Shown one piece after another: positions 24,654 to 34,667 of a stretch of 64,000 bases of DNA. The stretch is from Deltaproteobacteria bacterium (GTDB taxonomy: Bacteria > Desulfobacterota > Desulfobacteria > Desulfobacterales > Desulfosarcinaceae). The translations under genes and the position numbers were made by a program. The notes beneath the pieces were generated by a model that worked only from the letters and a program-made list of their open reading frames with translations, did no database searches and was not told the origin of the DNA. Each line of letters opens with the position of its first letter. The first letter of the stretch is position 1. The DNA lies in the NCBI GenBank assembly GCA_002747175.1, contig PDTK01000029.1:47340-111339 (forward strand), given 5' to 3'.

Positions 24654-27529
24654 TGACGACCTTGAAAAAAGGCTTCTCAATTCTTTTCGTCATCCTGCTC
24701 AGCACACCGGTGGTGTTCTGGCTGATTGTGCATGCCCGGAGCAATGATGACAATACCGTTCGGCACGGTTTTCCCGCGCCCGAGGCCCATTTGCTTCTCG
24801 AACGCGACTACTATCAAGCCGTCGACGGCTGGTTCAATGCATCCCTGCCCCTGGCCGATGCGCTGACCTGCCTGAACAACTGGCTGAACTACCACATCTT
24901 CGGCAAGGCTTCGACCCGCTCCGTGCATGTGGGCATCCACGGCTGGTTATATCCGGGGCCGCATGACACCGGCCCCATGGAGCCATCTGAAGCCAGTCAG
25001 GCCGGACAACAATTGTTTCTGAAACTGCATGCCCTGGAAAACATGATCACGGCAACAGGCCGTCGGTTCGTCGTCGGCCTGGTCCCTGGAAAGGCCGAAA
25101 TTTACCCCGAACACATGGGAACCCAGGTCGCCTTCCCAACCCTCCCCATGGTCGAAGCCCTGCTCGATGCCCAGACGCATTATCCCTTGAATGGATTCCT
25201 TGCCCTGCGCCCGGTACTGAAAAAGGCAAAGCTCAATGGAACCATGGTTTACACCCGCCGGTCACGCCTGTGGGAATGTGCCGGAGCGGCCGTTGCGGCC
25301 GACCAATTGCTGACCCGCCAGGAACTGACCCAAACCCGCACGGCCAGCCTCCCGGCAGAAATCTGCCCACCGGCTGACGACGATCTTTACCGTCTGCTGA
25401 TCGGCAGAGAAAACATCCCGGTCAGGGCTGACACGGCGGGCTGCACATCCGGTCCCCATGCCGTCAACGGGCCAACCGCCATCTTGTATGGGGATGACAA
25501 CAGCAATCGTCTGCTGCCCCACATTACCCACGCGTTCAACGCCATCTCTTTGATCCATATCCGTGAGGCACCGGTTCTCGACCGGAATGTTCTCAACCTG
25601 CAAAGCGACATGTTTCTGCTGGTTGTGGGCGAAGCCCACCTGGACACCTTGCACATCAATCTGGAGTCGATTTACGATGTTGTCGGCCAACGGCTGCAGG
25701 GCGTGGCCACCCGCACAATCCCATTGGCGCAATCCCTACCCCGGGTTCAAACCGCTCTGGAATATGGATCCGATGGACTGCGCATTCGATCCGGCGGCGT
25801 CCCGGCTTTTTTCTCCCTGCCTGCGGTAGACGGTTCCGCAGCAGATGCATTTCGAATGGTACGCCTGACCTTTTCCGAGTCCCATCAGGATCGCGTCAGG
25901 GTAAAAACCGCCAGGCAGAGCGCCCCGGCAATGGAAAAGACCCTGGGCCGGGACAGCCGGATCGTGCTGGTTCCCCTTCCCTTTCAGAAATCCGTGAGCT
26001 TGTGGATCAATCCCGGTCATCACCCGGGGGTCTTCACACTGGAAAAGGCAGATCTGATCAGTTTCTACGGCAAGCAGGTCCCGGTCGCACCCACACCAGC
26101 CACCACACCTCCGGACGATATATACAGTGGAATACAAATCGAACCCCTCGAACCTTCCGGTCCGCCGGCAGCCCTGGCACCGATCGAAGCGCCTCCCGGC
26201 CATCCCGTGGAGGCGCTCCCCGAGCTGACCCTGGCCGACCTGCCGCCCGGCCGAATCATCCAGCGGCAGGGAAAAAGCGCCGATGTGGTGGTCACCGGCA
26301 CTTACACCGGAGCCGCCGGGCCGGTTGAGGCCCGGGTGGTCCAAGGTATGCAGGAAACCGTCATCGTGCCCTGGACCGTAGTGGACGATGCCCCCGAAAA
26401 TGGATTGTTTACCGGTATTTTGAAACATGTTCCCCAGGGTGGATGGTACCGGCTGCAAATCCGTAGCGGCATCGCGCCATGGGTGCTCGAAAAGGGCACC
26501 AACCCCTGGGGCGTGGGCATGTTGATCGCCTGTATCGGCCAATCCAATATGCGCGAATGGTTTTACACAGGCAAGGCGCATCGCCCGTCGCCACAGGTCC
26601 GTCTTCACCGCGACGGCCAATGGCAAATCCCCGACAGGAGCGGCAACGGGGCGCTGGCCCTGGGCAATCGATTGGCAACGAGCCTGAAAATTCCGGTGGG
26701 TCTGCTGGACTACGCGGTGAACGGCAGCGGTCTGACAGCCAAAGCCGACTGGGGCAAAGGATTCTGGCGTGACACCGGCCCGGAAAGCATATACAGCCGC
26801 TTTATCGATGGTGTCCTCCAGGCCGGTGGTGTCGTTGAATATGTGGTCTGGATGCAGGGCGAAGCCGATGCGGCCAAGGGGTCCGTATCCCGTGAAGAAT
26901 ACCGTGCCGCACTGGAAGGACTGGTCGATGATCAACTGCGGATGGATATCCACAACGGCTCCGGCCGTAGCCGGCTTCCCTTTCTGATGATTCCGCTTGT
27001 CCGACGGCCTACCGGTCGGGACCTTACCTGCCAGTGGATCCGCGATGCCCAGATGGACGTCCTGACCTCCATTGAGGAATGCCACCTGGCCGGCTTGAGT
27101 ATCGACCTGGAAAATCATGGCCGCCAGCATCTGGCGCCTTCTGCCTACACCGTCCTGGGGGACCGCACGGCCGGAACGATCCTGTATCTGCTGGACAAAG
27201 CGCCGTACCACCGCGGGCCATCCGTGGCCGCAGTAACCCGGGTGTCCGACCGGATCGTCGATATCGGCCTCGCACATCGCGGCGGCACCGATTTCACGCC
27301 CTGGACACAAATTTCCGGATTCGAGGTCCTGTCCGGAAAAACCCGGCTGGTCATCGACACGGTAACCCGCACAAACGGCAACACCATCCGTATCCGGCTG
27401 ACGGAACCGCCGCCCCGACATTTCAGCGTGCGTTACCTGTATGGCGCCCATCCCGATACGACCCATGCGGTACATGACAATACCTCCCGGCGGCTGCCGT
27501 TGGAACCCTTTGTACAATACCTGAAATAA
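24653..27529 (+). CDS. AlgJ/AlgX-like protein fused to a sialate-type acetylesterase domain
   Basis: The 958-residue product starts with an uncleaved or signal-type helix (residues 7-26), so the rest is probably periplasmic. Residues about 40-400 resemble the AlgJ/AlgX SGNH acetyltransferase family (VGIHGWLYPG, and a degenerate YGDDNS in place of GDSF). A Pro/Ala-rich linker at about 480-520 leads to a C-terminal SASA-type acetylesterase domain with GQSNM (Ser631), WMQGEADA and a late NHGRQHLAPSAY with likely His. Its start overlaps the AlgI-type gene, so the two surely act together. Adding and removing acetyl groups in one chain would be unusual; the second domain may instead be a second acetyltransferase. 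The frame is open far upstream by chance; TAATG at 24651 sets the start. Confidence 0.75.
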   Translation: MTTLKKGFSILFVILLSTPVVFWLIVHARSNDDNTVRHGFPAPEAHLLLERDYYQAVDGWFNASLPLADALTCLNNWLNYHIFGKASTRSVHVGIHGWLYPGPHDTGPMEPSEASQAGQQLFLKLHALENMITATGRRFVVGLVPGKAEIYPEHMGTQVAFPTLPMVEALLDAQTHYPLNGFLALRPVLKKAKLNGTMVYTRRSRLWECAGAAVAADQLLTRQELTQTRTASLPAEICPPADDDLYRLLIGRENIPVRADTAGCTSGPHAVNGPTAILYGDDNSNRLLPHITHAFNAISLIHIREAPVLDRNVLNLQSDMFLLVVGEAHLDTLHINLESIYDVVGQRLQGVATRTIPLAQSLPRVQTALEYGSDGLRIRSGGVPAFFSLPAVDGSAADAFRMVRLTFSESHQDRVRVKTARQSAPAMEKTLGRDSRIVLVPLPFQKSVSLWINPGHHPGVFTLEKADLISFYGKQVPVAPTPATTPPDDIYSGIQIEPLEPSGPPAALAPIEAPPGHPVEALPELTLADLPPGRIIQRQGKSADVVVTGTYTGAAGPVEARVVQGMQETVIVPWTVVDDAPENGLFTGILKHVPQGGWYRLQIRSGIAPWVLEKGTNPWGVGMLIACIGQSNMREWFYTGKAHRPSPQVRLHRDGQWQIPDRSGNGALALGNRLATSLKIPVGLLDYAVNGSGLTAKADWGKGFWRDTGPESIYSRFIDGVLQAGGVVEYVVWMQGEADAAKGSVSREEYRAALEGLVDDQLRMDIHNGSGRSRLPFLMIPLVRRPTGRDLTCQWIRDAQMDVLTSIEECHLAGLSIDLENHGRQHLAPSAYTVLGDRTAGTILYLLDKAPYHRGPSVAAVTRVSDRIVDIGLAHRGGTDFTPWTQISGFEVLSGKTRLVIDTVTRTNGNTIRIRLTEPPPRHFSVRYLYGAHPDTTHAVHDNTSRRLPLEPFVQYLK

Positions 27530-27607
27530 GCGATCGTGAACGCTTACAAAAAAAGAGGCCTTTGACGGTTTGAAGTGTTAAGATAAAAGTGTTAAGCAAA
27601 CGGCGCT

Positions 27608-30223
27608 ATGAGACTCACGACGTCATCCAATGGACTGATTTCACGCCTGACGGGAAACGCGGATAACCTGTTCACCTGCTGGCTGCCCAAGCGCATCGGC
27701 ATACTGGCCTTGTTCATCCTGCGACGGTTGTTTGCCGGTATCTCCATCAATGAAGAGATACGAACCGTTACCAGCTCGATTCCCGAAGACGCTACCGTGG
27801 TATATGTCGCCAAGACCAAAAGTTATTTTGAATTCTTATGCTACTACACACGATACATGCAGGCCGGGCTGCCCTATCCGCGTCTGGGATTCGATTGCCA
27901 TATACGCATCTGGCAGCCGTTGGGTCGCCTGATGCGCATCGCTCTCGCCCAGACCGCTTTTTTTCTGCACCACTTATCTTTTCGCGATCCTTATCGTTCC
28001 GGATTCATTCGTGAAGAGATCGAAAAAGGCACCACGGCCTTTCTGCCCCTGTTGGAAAAACGCGATTTCTATCGCCGCTTCATCAAGTCCAAGGCCGATC
28101 CCATAACGCACCTCATCGAGATCCAGCAGTTCTGTCAGCGCCCCATCGTCATCGTCCCCCAGCTGATGTTTTTCAGCGCGTTACCGGCATCCACCCGTCC
28201 GACCTTGACCGACATCGTTTTCGGATTGCCCCAGAAGCCGGGAAAATGGCGCCGCTTAAAAATCTTGTTCAGAAAGCCGGAAAACATTTTTATCGAAATT
28301 TCCGACCCCACCAACCTGAAAGCGTATCTGAGTGCCCCCGAACATCGCGGCCGCAGCACCAAACACCTGGCCCTTAAATTGCGACGTGGTCTGCTCAAGC
28401 AGATCAATGCCCACCGCAAAAGTATCACCGGCCCGACCATCAAGATGCCGGAGGAAATCAAACAGGAAATCCTTACCAGCGAAGAACTTCGCCAGTTCAT
28501 GGCCGCTTACGCCAAACGCCGGGACCTGACCACCTTCCGGGCCCACCGTGAGGCCATGGATTACGTGGACGAAATCGCCGCCACATACAGCCCCTCGGTG
28601 ATCAATGTCGCGGCCCGATTGTTGAAATGGCTGCTGGGCACACTGTTCGAATCGGTAACCTGCAGCCAGGATGCCCTGGCGGCCATCAAACGCGCCTCCC
28701 GCAAGGGGCCGGTAATTTTCATGCCGGCCCACAAGAGCCACATGGATTCACTGCTGCTCTCATTCATCCTGTACCAGAACCACATGCCCAGTCCCCATAT
28801 ATTTGCGGGCAAAAACCTGGCATTCTGGCCCATGGCGCCCGTATTCCGAAAACTGGGTGCCTTCTTCGTGCGTCGCAGCTTCAAGGGCGCGGTTTTTTAC
28901 GCCAAGGTCTTCGCGGCATACATCTTTCAGCTTCTCAAGGAAGGTTTCAACATCGCCGTGTACATCGAGGGCACCCGCAGCCGCAGCGGAAAGCTGCTCC
29001 AACCGCAGTTGGGCATGCTCTCCATCCTGTTGCACGCCTGCTTCGAAGGCGCCTGCCGGGAGCTGACCTTCGTTCCTGTATTCATCGCCTATGACCGCAT
29101 TCCGGATGAAGACACCTACCTTCGCGAGATCAGCGGCGGAAAAAAAGATCCTGAAAATTTCCGTCAGATGCTCAAGGCCAAACGTATTCTGAAAAACCGA
29201 TACGGCAAAGTACACTTGAATTTCGGCCAGCCGCTGGCCTTGAGCGAGGTTCTCGACGAACAGGGTCTCACCGGCGCAGCGCTGTCATCCAAACAGCAGA
29301 ACCTGCTGTGCCGGGAAATCGGCGGACGTATGATGAGCGCCATCGATCACGAAGCCATGGTCACTCCCCAGAGCCTCGTTGCCGGGGCACTCCTGTCCGG
29401 TGGTCGGGACATCGTTTCACGGTCTGAACTGGATTTTCGCGTCAATGCCGCCATGGACCTGTTCTGCGGCCTGGAAGCATGCCTGACCGAAATCCTGGCT
29501 GACAACCCGCGGGCGGCCGTGGAAAATGCCCTGTATTACTATCGGGGGCGCAAAATCATCCAGTGGCGTGACGTGGACAAAAATGGCAGGTTTTCGCAGG
29601 AGGACACCTACCGAATCTTGGGAAGTCGCCGAAACGCCCTGGACTATTACAAAAACATCAGCATTTGCCATTTCGTTCCGGCGGCTTTCACCGCTTTGGC
29701 GATACTGGCAAAAGACGCTTTCCAATTTTCGGCGACCGACTTGCACGACACCTATCGGGACCTTCAGGAATTGTTCGCACAAGAGTTCAATATCGATCCG
29801 GTCCATCCTCCGGCCTATATTGTGCGTAAAACCGTCAAAGCTTTCATCGACAATGCCATCTTGATACCCCATCGAACCATGCCGGACACCTACAACCTCT
29901 CTTCCGGGGGGTTCCGCAAGCTGGTCTTTTTCGCCGGCTACGTCGAACCCTTTCTGGAAAGCTACCGCACGGCCCTGGTCTATTTTGCCAAAAACCGACG
30001 CAACCATCACCACAAGGCAAAAATGCTAAAAAAAATGCTGGCCATCGGAAACCGCATGCTGCGCCAGAACGAAATCCGCCTCAGAGAATCGATTTCCAAG
30101 GCCAATTATGACAATGCCATCGCTTTTTTCACCAAACACGGTGTTCGTGGATCCGAAGATGAGGAGCAGGTCAGGCACTGGAATGAGGTACTGATGCGCT
30201 ACCAGAATATGATTTTGAGATGA
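27608..30223 (+). CDS. plsB: Glycerol-3-phosphate 1-O-acyltransferase
   Basis: Membrane-bound enzyme that makes lysophosphatidic acid, the first step of phospholipid synthesis. The 871-residue product is slightly longer than E. coli PlsB (807). It carries the acyltransferase blocks in order: HKSHMD at residues 375-380 (the HX4D motif), GAFFVRRSF, YIEGTRSRSGKLL and VPVFIAYDRIP. A long C-terminal region of PlsB type follows. Long PlsB rather than PlsX/PlsY suggests use of acyl-CoA or acyl-ACP donors. ATG 27608 is the first start; a 10-bp direct repeat (AAGTGTTAAG-like) lies just before it. The next gene overlaps its stop. Confidence 0.93.
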   Translation: MRLTTSSNGLISRLTGNADNLFTCWLPKRIGILALFILRRLFAGISINEEIRTVTSSIPEDATVVYVAKTKSYFEFLCYYTRYMQAGLPYPRLGFDCHIRIWQPLGRLMRIALAQTAFFLHHLSFRDPYRSGFIREEIEKGTTAFLPLLEKRDFYRRFIKSKADPITHLIEIQQFCQRPIVIVPQLMFFSALPASTRPTLTDIVFGLPQKPGKWRRLKILFRKPENIFIEISDPTNLKAYLSAPEHRGRSTKHLALKLRRGLLKQINAHRKSITGPTIKMPEEIKQEILTSEELRQFMAAYAKRRDLTTFRAHREAMDYVDEIAATYSPSVINVAARLLKWLLGTLFESVTCSQDALAAIKRASRKGPVIFMPAHKSHMDSLLLSFILYQNHMPSPHIFAGKNLAFWPMAPVFRKLGAFFVRRSFKGAVFYAKVFAAYIFQLLKEGFNIAVYIEGTRSRSGKLLQPQLGMLSILLHACFEGACRELTFVPVFIAYDRIPDEDTYLREISGGKKDPENFRQMLKAKRILKNRYGKVHLNFGQPLALSEVLDEQGLTGAALSSKQQNLLCREIGGRMMSAIDHEAMVTPQSLVAGALLSGGRDIVSRSELDFRVNAAMDLFCGLEACLTEILADNPRAAVENALYYYRGRKIIQWRDVDKNGRFSQEDTYRILGSRRNALDYYKNISICHFVPAAFTALAILAKDAFQFSATDLHDTYRDLQELFAQEFNIDPVHPPAYIVRKTVKAFIDNAILIPHRTMPDTYNLSSGGFRKLVFFAGYVEPFLESYRTALVYFAKNRRNHHHKAKMLKKMLAIGNRMLRQNEIRLRESISKANYDNAIAFFTKHGVRGSEDEEQVRHWNEVLMRYQNMILR

Positions 30224-31482
30224 TGACCACCTATCGGACCTATTCAACCATCATCACCGGCATCGGTTTCACCATCCAGGCACTGGGTGTGGGCGCCTAT
30301 ATTTCCTTCGGGGTATTCTTCAACCCATTGATGGAAACCTTCGGCTGGTCCCGGGCCGCCATTGCCGGGGCTTCTTCAACGGCTTTTTTCAGCATGGGTC
30401 TTTTCGGGATGCTGGTTGGCCGACTGAACGACCGCTTCGGCCCCCGGCCGATCATGACGGTCACAGCCCTGCTGATGGGTCTGGGATGGGTTCTGATGGG
30501 TCGGCTGACGAACCTGTGGCAGCTCTACCTCTTCTTCGGCCTGATTTTCGGTGTGGGGATCAGTTCCGTCGACGTCATCGCCCTGACGACCATCGCTCGC
30601 TGGTTTTCTCACCGCCGGGGATTTATGACCGGCGTTGTCAAAGTGGGTACCGGGGCCGGCCAGTTCCTCATGCCCCTGGTCGCCAGTGGGCTGACGCTGC
30701 ACCTTGGCTGGCGGTGGAGCTTCATCGTGATCGGCGCGGGCGTCGCTTTGGTCCTGGGAATCCTGGCACAATTCCTGCGTCGTGACCCTGAAGCCATGGG
30801 CTTGAAGCCTCCGACCGGACCCGCTATGGACACGCATACCGGCAAGTCAACGGCTGCCGGTATGCCCCTGGCCCTGGCCCTGAAAAGCGTTCAGTTGTGG
30901 ACCCTTTGCCTGACCAATTTTGCCCTCGTGTTCTCTCTGTTGAGCGTCATGCTGCACATCGTGCCCCATGCACGCGACCTGGGCCTGGAGCCCTTGAAAG
31001 CCGCCGGGATCCTCTCCACCATCGGTGCGGTTAGCATGGTGGGCCGGTTTACCAGCGGCATAATCATCGACCGCAAAGGTGGCAAACCGGTGATGATGCT
31101 CTCCTTTTTACTGCTTTTGGGGTCGCTGGTCTGGCTGCAAACCGCGGACCGGCTCTGGATGCTGTACGCCTTTGCCGTCGTGTACGGACTGGCTCATGGT
31201 GGCTTCTTCACCGCCATTTCACCTCTGGTGGCCGAATGGTTCGGAATCGTTTCTCATGGCACACTTTTCGGCATCGTGGTATTCTTCGGTACCACCGGCG
31301 GTTCAATTGGTCCCTTGCTGGCGGGCTACCTGTACGATGTCAGCGGCAGTTACCAGTCCACGTTTCATATCATTACCGGCGTGGCGCTGCTGGCCTGGGG
31401 ATTGATGGCGCTGTCGAAACCGGTGAAGGATTCCGGTGTCAGGCCGCATCCTCGACAAAGCAACACGGATATTGGGCGATAA
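30220..31482 (+). CDS. Major facilitator superfamily transporter
   Basis: The 420-residue product has twelve predicted membrane helices in two halves and the MFS loop 2-3 motif GRLNDRFGPRP (about residues 67-77), repeated weakly in the second half as GIIIDRKGGKP. The style (N-terminal TGIGFTIQALGVGAYISFGVFF, GWSRAAIAGA) resembles the oxalate/formate antiporter and monocarboxylate carrier branch, so a small organic acid is a reasonable guess; the substrate is not determined. ATGATG at 30220 overlaps the plsB TGA, so it is coupled to plsB. It converges with the HNH gene, only 19 bp separating the stops. Confidence 0.85.
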   Translation: MMTTYRTYSTIITGIGFTIQALGVGAYISFGVFFNPLMETFGWSRAAIAGASSTAFFSMGLFGMLVGRLNDRFGPRPIMTVTALLMGLGWVLMGRLTNLWQLYLFFGLIFGVGISSVDVIALTTIARWFSHRRGFMTGVVKVGTGAGQFLMPLVASGLTLHLGWRWSFIVIGAGVALVLGILAQFLRRDPEAMGLKPPTGPAMDTHTGKSTAAGMPLALALKSVQLWTLCLTNFALVFSLLSVMLHIVPHARDLGLEPLKAAGILSTIGAVSMVGRFTSGIIIDRKGGKPVMMLSFLLLLGSLVWLQTADRLWMLYAFAVVYGLAHGGFFTAISPLVAEWFGIVSHGTLFGIVVFFGTTGGSIGPLLAGYLYDVSGSYQSTFHIITGVALLAWGLMALSKPVKDSGVRPHPRQSNTDIGR

Positions 31483-31501
31483 AAGACAAACGATCACACC
31501 C

Positions 31502-32191
31502 CTAATATCGCCGACGGGAATCGCGCTTCCACCGGCAGCCCTTTTTTTTCCTGACCACCTGCAACGAATCGTAGATCCTGGCGCGGGTCTTACGCTTGAG
31601 CATTTTGATAACTTTGGGATTGGGGGCTTCTTGAATGGCGGCCAGGCAGGCCGGGCACAGCGCCACGACATTTTTGATGGAGTGTTCACCGCCCTGGTCC
31701 AATGGTAAAATATGATATGGTGAAAGCGCGACGTCACGGGCTGCACAGTTTTCGCAGCTCCTTCCGGCCCGTTTAAGCACCGATTCGAACACCTTCTTCT
31801 TGCGGTTGAAAGGCTCCGTTCCGTCGGCGGCGGCTTTCCACGGTTTTCCCGGACCGGGCTTTTCGATCGGCCTGGCATGGAAACCCGACGGCAGGCGTCT
31901 GCCAGCGGGTGCAGCGTCTCTGGATGCCCGCCCCTTTCGAAGATAGGCTGTTTTTGGGCTTTCGGGCACCACGCCGAAAGGCGATTCCGCCGTGACTTGC
32001 TTTTTACGCTTTCTGAGCAGAATTTTTCCCGCCTGGCGGGGCGTTGACGGCTCCGCAGAAACGGATTTGAGCCATCGACTGTGGTTTTCCTGCTGCAGAC
32101 GCTGTTTGAGTTGATCGTATGTTTCGTCCGCATGAAATTTGACATTCATCTCACGCAGCATTTGTTGAATTTCCATTTTGTGCAGTGCCAT
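31502..32191 (-). CDS. HNH-endonuclease-like protein with a Cys4 zinc site
   Basis: The 229-residue product is basic. Residues 1-35 form a helical head (MALHKMEIQQMLREMNVKF), the middle is low-complexity and Lys/Arg-rich, and the last 90 residues hold an HNH-like module: CENC, then SPYHILPLDQGGEHSIKNV, then CPAC. The spacing of two CxxC pairs around a central His and Asn fits the zinc-bound HNH fold. ATG 32191 with GAAGGAT upstream is preferred to the in-frame start at 32266. It stands alone, without modification or toxin genes, so its substrate is unknown; nicking, repair or RNA binding are all possible. Confidence 0.7.
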   Translation of the reverse strand: MALHKMEIQQMLREMNVKFHADETYDQLKQRLQQENHSRWLKSVSAEPSTPRQAGKILLRKRKKQVTAESPFGVVPESPKTAYLRKGRASRDAAPAGRRLPSGFHARPIEKPGPGKPWKAAADGTEPFNRKKKVFESVLKRAGRSCENCAARDVALSPYHILPLDQGGEHSIKNVVALCPACLAAIQEAPNPKVIKMLKRKTRARIYDSLQVVRKKKGCRWKRDSRRRY

Positions 32192-32385
32192 GGTATCCTT
32201 CGCGCCAAATTTCAATATAGCGGGTTCCCTGCAAACGCGTCGGCAAGGTAGCGGGTCTTCCTCCAAAATGGGCCTTTTCCGGATGGACTAGCGTCAAAAC
32301 CGTATCGCGATGATGTCGGCATTTATATAAACCCTAAACAGGCGATTGTCGAGCTTGCCCTGGGTTGAAAAAACAAAGTCGCCAT

Positions 32386-34545
32386 TTACCGGTTGCATTC
32401 CACTGCAGTGTCCGACGATCCTGCATCCAAACCAATATAGGCGTATATGCCGCAACCGAATCGGGCGTTAAAAGCCCGGTTCACCTTCTGCACGGGGTTG
32501 GCGCCCAGAAAGGCCAGCAGTTCGTCCAGTTGTGTCCAACGGTCAGCAGGGTCGGCAACATCCTTGAGAGATGCAATGGAATCTTCGATATCGAAATATT
32601 TCAGTTTGTCGTCCAGAGGCAGTTGCCAGAAAAGCAAATAACCCCGATCGGGAAAATCAACGCCCAAAATGCCGTAGCAATAGGACATGAAAGCACGTTC
32701 CAGTCGGTTCTTGATATCCACGATGGTTGATTTGGCGCTGTCCATGTCAGCCGGATCGAAGGGCCGTCCGAGCACCTCAATGTAAATCTTGAATTTGGGT
32801 TCGGTACCGGACGGCCGCACCGTGATGCGGATGCTGCGTGTCTCCGCTAAATTCTCCAGCTTCAGAACCAGCACGTTGCGTGACGAGGTATCCGTACGCG
32901 ATAGATGCGGTTGGGGCTCACCCTGCCAGCGGTCTGTTTTTGCGGCAACCTTGAAATCGCCGATGGACGAGATTTGGTTCTCTCGCAGGTGTTCCATGAT
33001 GGCCGCGATCTGGCCGATGCCTTTGGCCCCCAACAGGCGGATCTCGGTCAGGTAGTTGTGACAGTATCCGTACCTGGCGTAGATGCCGTTCAAATAATCC
33101 ACCAGGGTGCGGTTTTCGGCCTTGAGCCGTGAGGTCAGTTCGGCCAGCCATACGGCGGCACCGGCGGCGTCCTTGTCACGGGCGTAGTTCCCCATGAGAA
33201 AACCGTGGCTCTCCTCGGTGCCCAGGAGAAAATCCGCCTGGCGGCCCTCGGCCTCCAGGCGGTTGATGCAGTCGCCGATGTACTTGAAGCCCACCAGCAG
33301 ATCACCGATGCACTGGATGCCGTTTTCTGCGGCAATGGTATCGATCAGCGATGTGGTGACATCGGTCTTCACGATCATGTTGTCTGCGGACAGCCGACCC
33401 GCCTGCCGGTATCGGTCGATGGCATACTCGGCCAGCACGATCCCGATCTCGTTGCCGTTGACAAAGATCCATTGATCATCGTGCCGAACCATGATGCCGA
33501 TGCGGTCGGCGTCCGGGTCAGTGCTCATGATCACATCCGCACCAATCTTGTCGGCATTGGGCAGGGCCGCATCGAAGGACTGGACCACTTCGGGGTTGGG
33601 AATGTTGAAGGTGACGTTTTCGAAGGCCCCGGACAGATTGGAGGTGGCCGGATCCAGGTGAATGTCGAACCCCATGGTCTGAAGCACCGGATAGACCGAG
33701 GTCAGGCCGGTGCCGTGCAGCGGGCTGTATAAAATTTTCACACCCCGGGCATCGCTGAGACGCAATGCGGCCACCGCATCAAGATAGGCGTTGTCCACAT
33801 CTGCACCGATCATTTCCAGCAGTCCTTTTTCCCTGGCTGTTTCCAGATCCAGGGTATTGATGGCGGACACATTGCCGGTTACCTCGTCCACCAGGTCCTG
33901 ATCATGGGGCGGAATGAGCTGCCCACCGTACTGATCGTAGACTTTTTTACCGTTGTCTGCAGGCAGGTTGTGGCTGGCTGAAAACATGCATCCGGAAACG
34001 GCCTTCAAGTGACGAATGGCAAAGGACAACTCCGGCGTGCTGCGGGTGCTGTCGAACAGGTAAACCCGTATCCCGTTGGCCGTATACACCCGGGCCGCAG
34101 CCTCGGCCAGTTGCCGGCAATTCAGGTTCTTAACCGGGTTGGGGCGATTGTCGTCGTAACGCGCCATATCCTTGAACCGCCGCACATCGTAGGCCAGCAC
34201 CAACCCTTGCTGCCGGGCCGATTCACCGTGCGTCTTGATCAGATACTGGCTGTGTCCCTGGGCCGAGGCCTGAATGGTCCAGGGATTGATGCGGTTGGGC
34301 CCTACCCCCACCAGTCCACGGCGTCCGCCCGTACCAAACGGTATCACCTGGTAAAATGAATCCAGCAAGAATTCCCATTGGCGGGACCTGACCAGGTGTT
34401 CGATCTGGGGAACGTATGCGTCGAACATTTCATCGGTGAGCCATTTCTCGATATTCACCAGGGCATTTTTTTTGAACACCTCTGGAAGGTCCAGTGTCCC
34501 GAAGCCTTGCTTTGCTTTTTCAATCAGGGTCTGGTAAAAGTTCAT
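32386..34545 (-). CDS. Phosphoglucomutase/phosphomannomutase family protein
   Basis: Interconverts sugar 1- and 6-phosphates, most likely glucose phosphates given the glycogen genes in this window. The 719-residue product has the alpha-D-phosphohexomutase domains: FGTGGRRG near residue 70, the phosphoserine loop SASHNLPADNGKK near 190, the metal-binding loop STDPDADRIGI near 340, the sugar loop GTEESHGFL near 445, and the phosphate loop RPSGTEPKFKIY near 580. About 110 extra residues follow the last motif. It starts at ATG 34545, divergent from the next MFS gene. Confidence 0.9.
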   Translation of the reverse strand: MNFYQTLIEKAKQGFGTLDLPEVFKKNALVNIEKWLTDEMFDAYVPQIEHLVRSRQWEFLLDSFYQVIPFGTGGRRGLVGVGPNRINPWTIQASAQGHSQYLIKTHGESARQQGLVLAYDVRRFKDMARYDDNRPNPVKNLNCRQLAEAAARVYTANGIRVYLFDSTRSTPELSFAIRHLKAVSGCMFSASHNLPADNGKKVYDQYGGQLIPPHDQDLVDEVTGNVSAINTLDLETAREKGLLEMIGADVDNAYLDAVAALRLSDARGVKILYSPLHGTGLTSVYPVLQTMGFDIHLDPATSNLSGAFENVTFNIPNPEVVQSFDAALPNADKIGADVIMSTDPDADRIGIMVRHDDQWIFVNGNEIGIVLAEYAIDRYRQAGRLSADNMIVKTDVTTSLIDTIAAENGIQCIGDLLVGFKYIGDCINRLEAEGRQADFLLGTEESHGFLMGNYARDKDAAGAAVWLAELTSRLKAENRTLVDYLNGIYARYGYCHNYLTEIRLLGAKGIGQIAAIMEHLRENQISSIGDFKVAAKTDRWQGEPQPHLSRTDTSSRNVLVLKLENLAETRSIRITVRPSGTEPKFKIYIEVLGRPFDPADMDSAKSTIVDIKNRLERAFMSYCYGILGVDFPDRGYLLFWQLPLDDKLKYFDIEDSIASLKDVADPADRWTQLDELLAFLGANPVQKVNRAFNARFGCGIYAYIGLDAGSSDTAVECNR

Positions 34546-34667
34546 GCCGTCATCCTCATTTGAAACCGCCGCTGGCGGCTGCGTATTTTGTCATTGTCCT
34601 GCCAAAGGCTGATTATTTCACGTTCTGCCCTAATTGACAACGGATTTAAGGAACCCTCACAAACCCC

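Noticed and set aside
25736..27517. 593-codon antisense frame across the AlgJ/esterase gene
   Set aside because: Same reason: opposite-strand shadow without ribosome binding site or domain.
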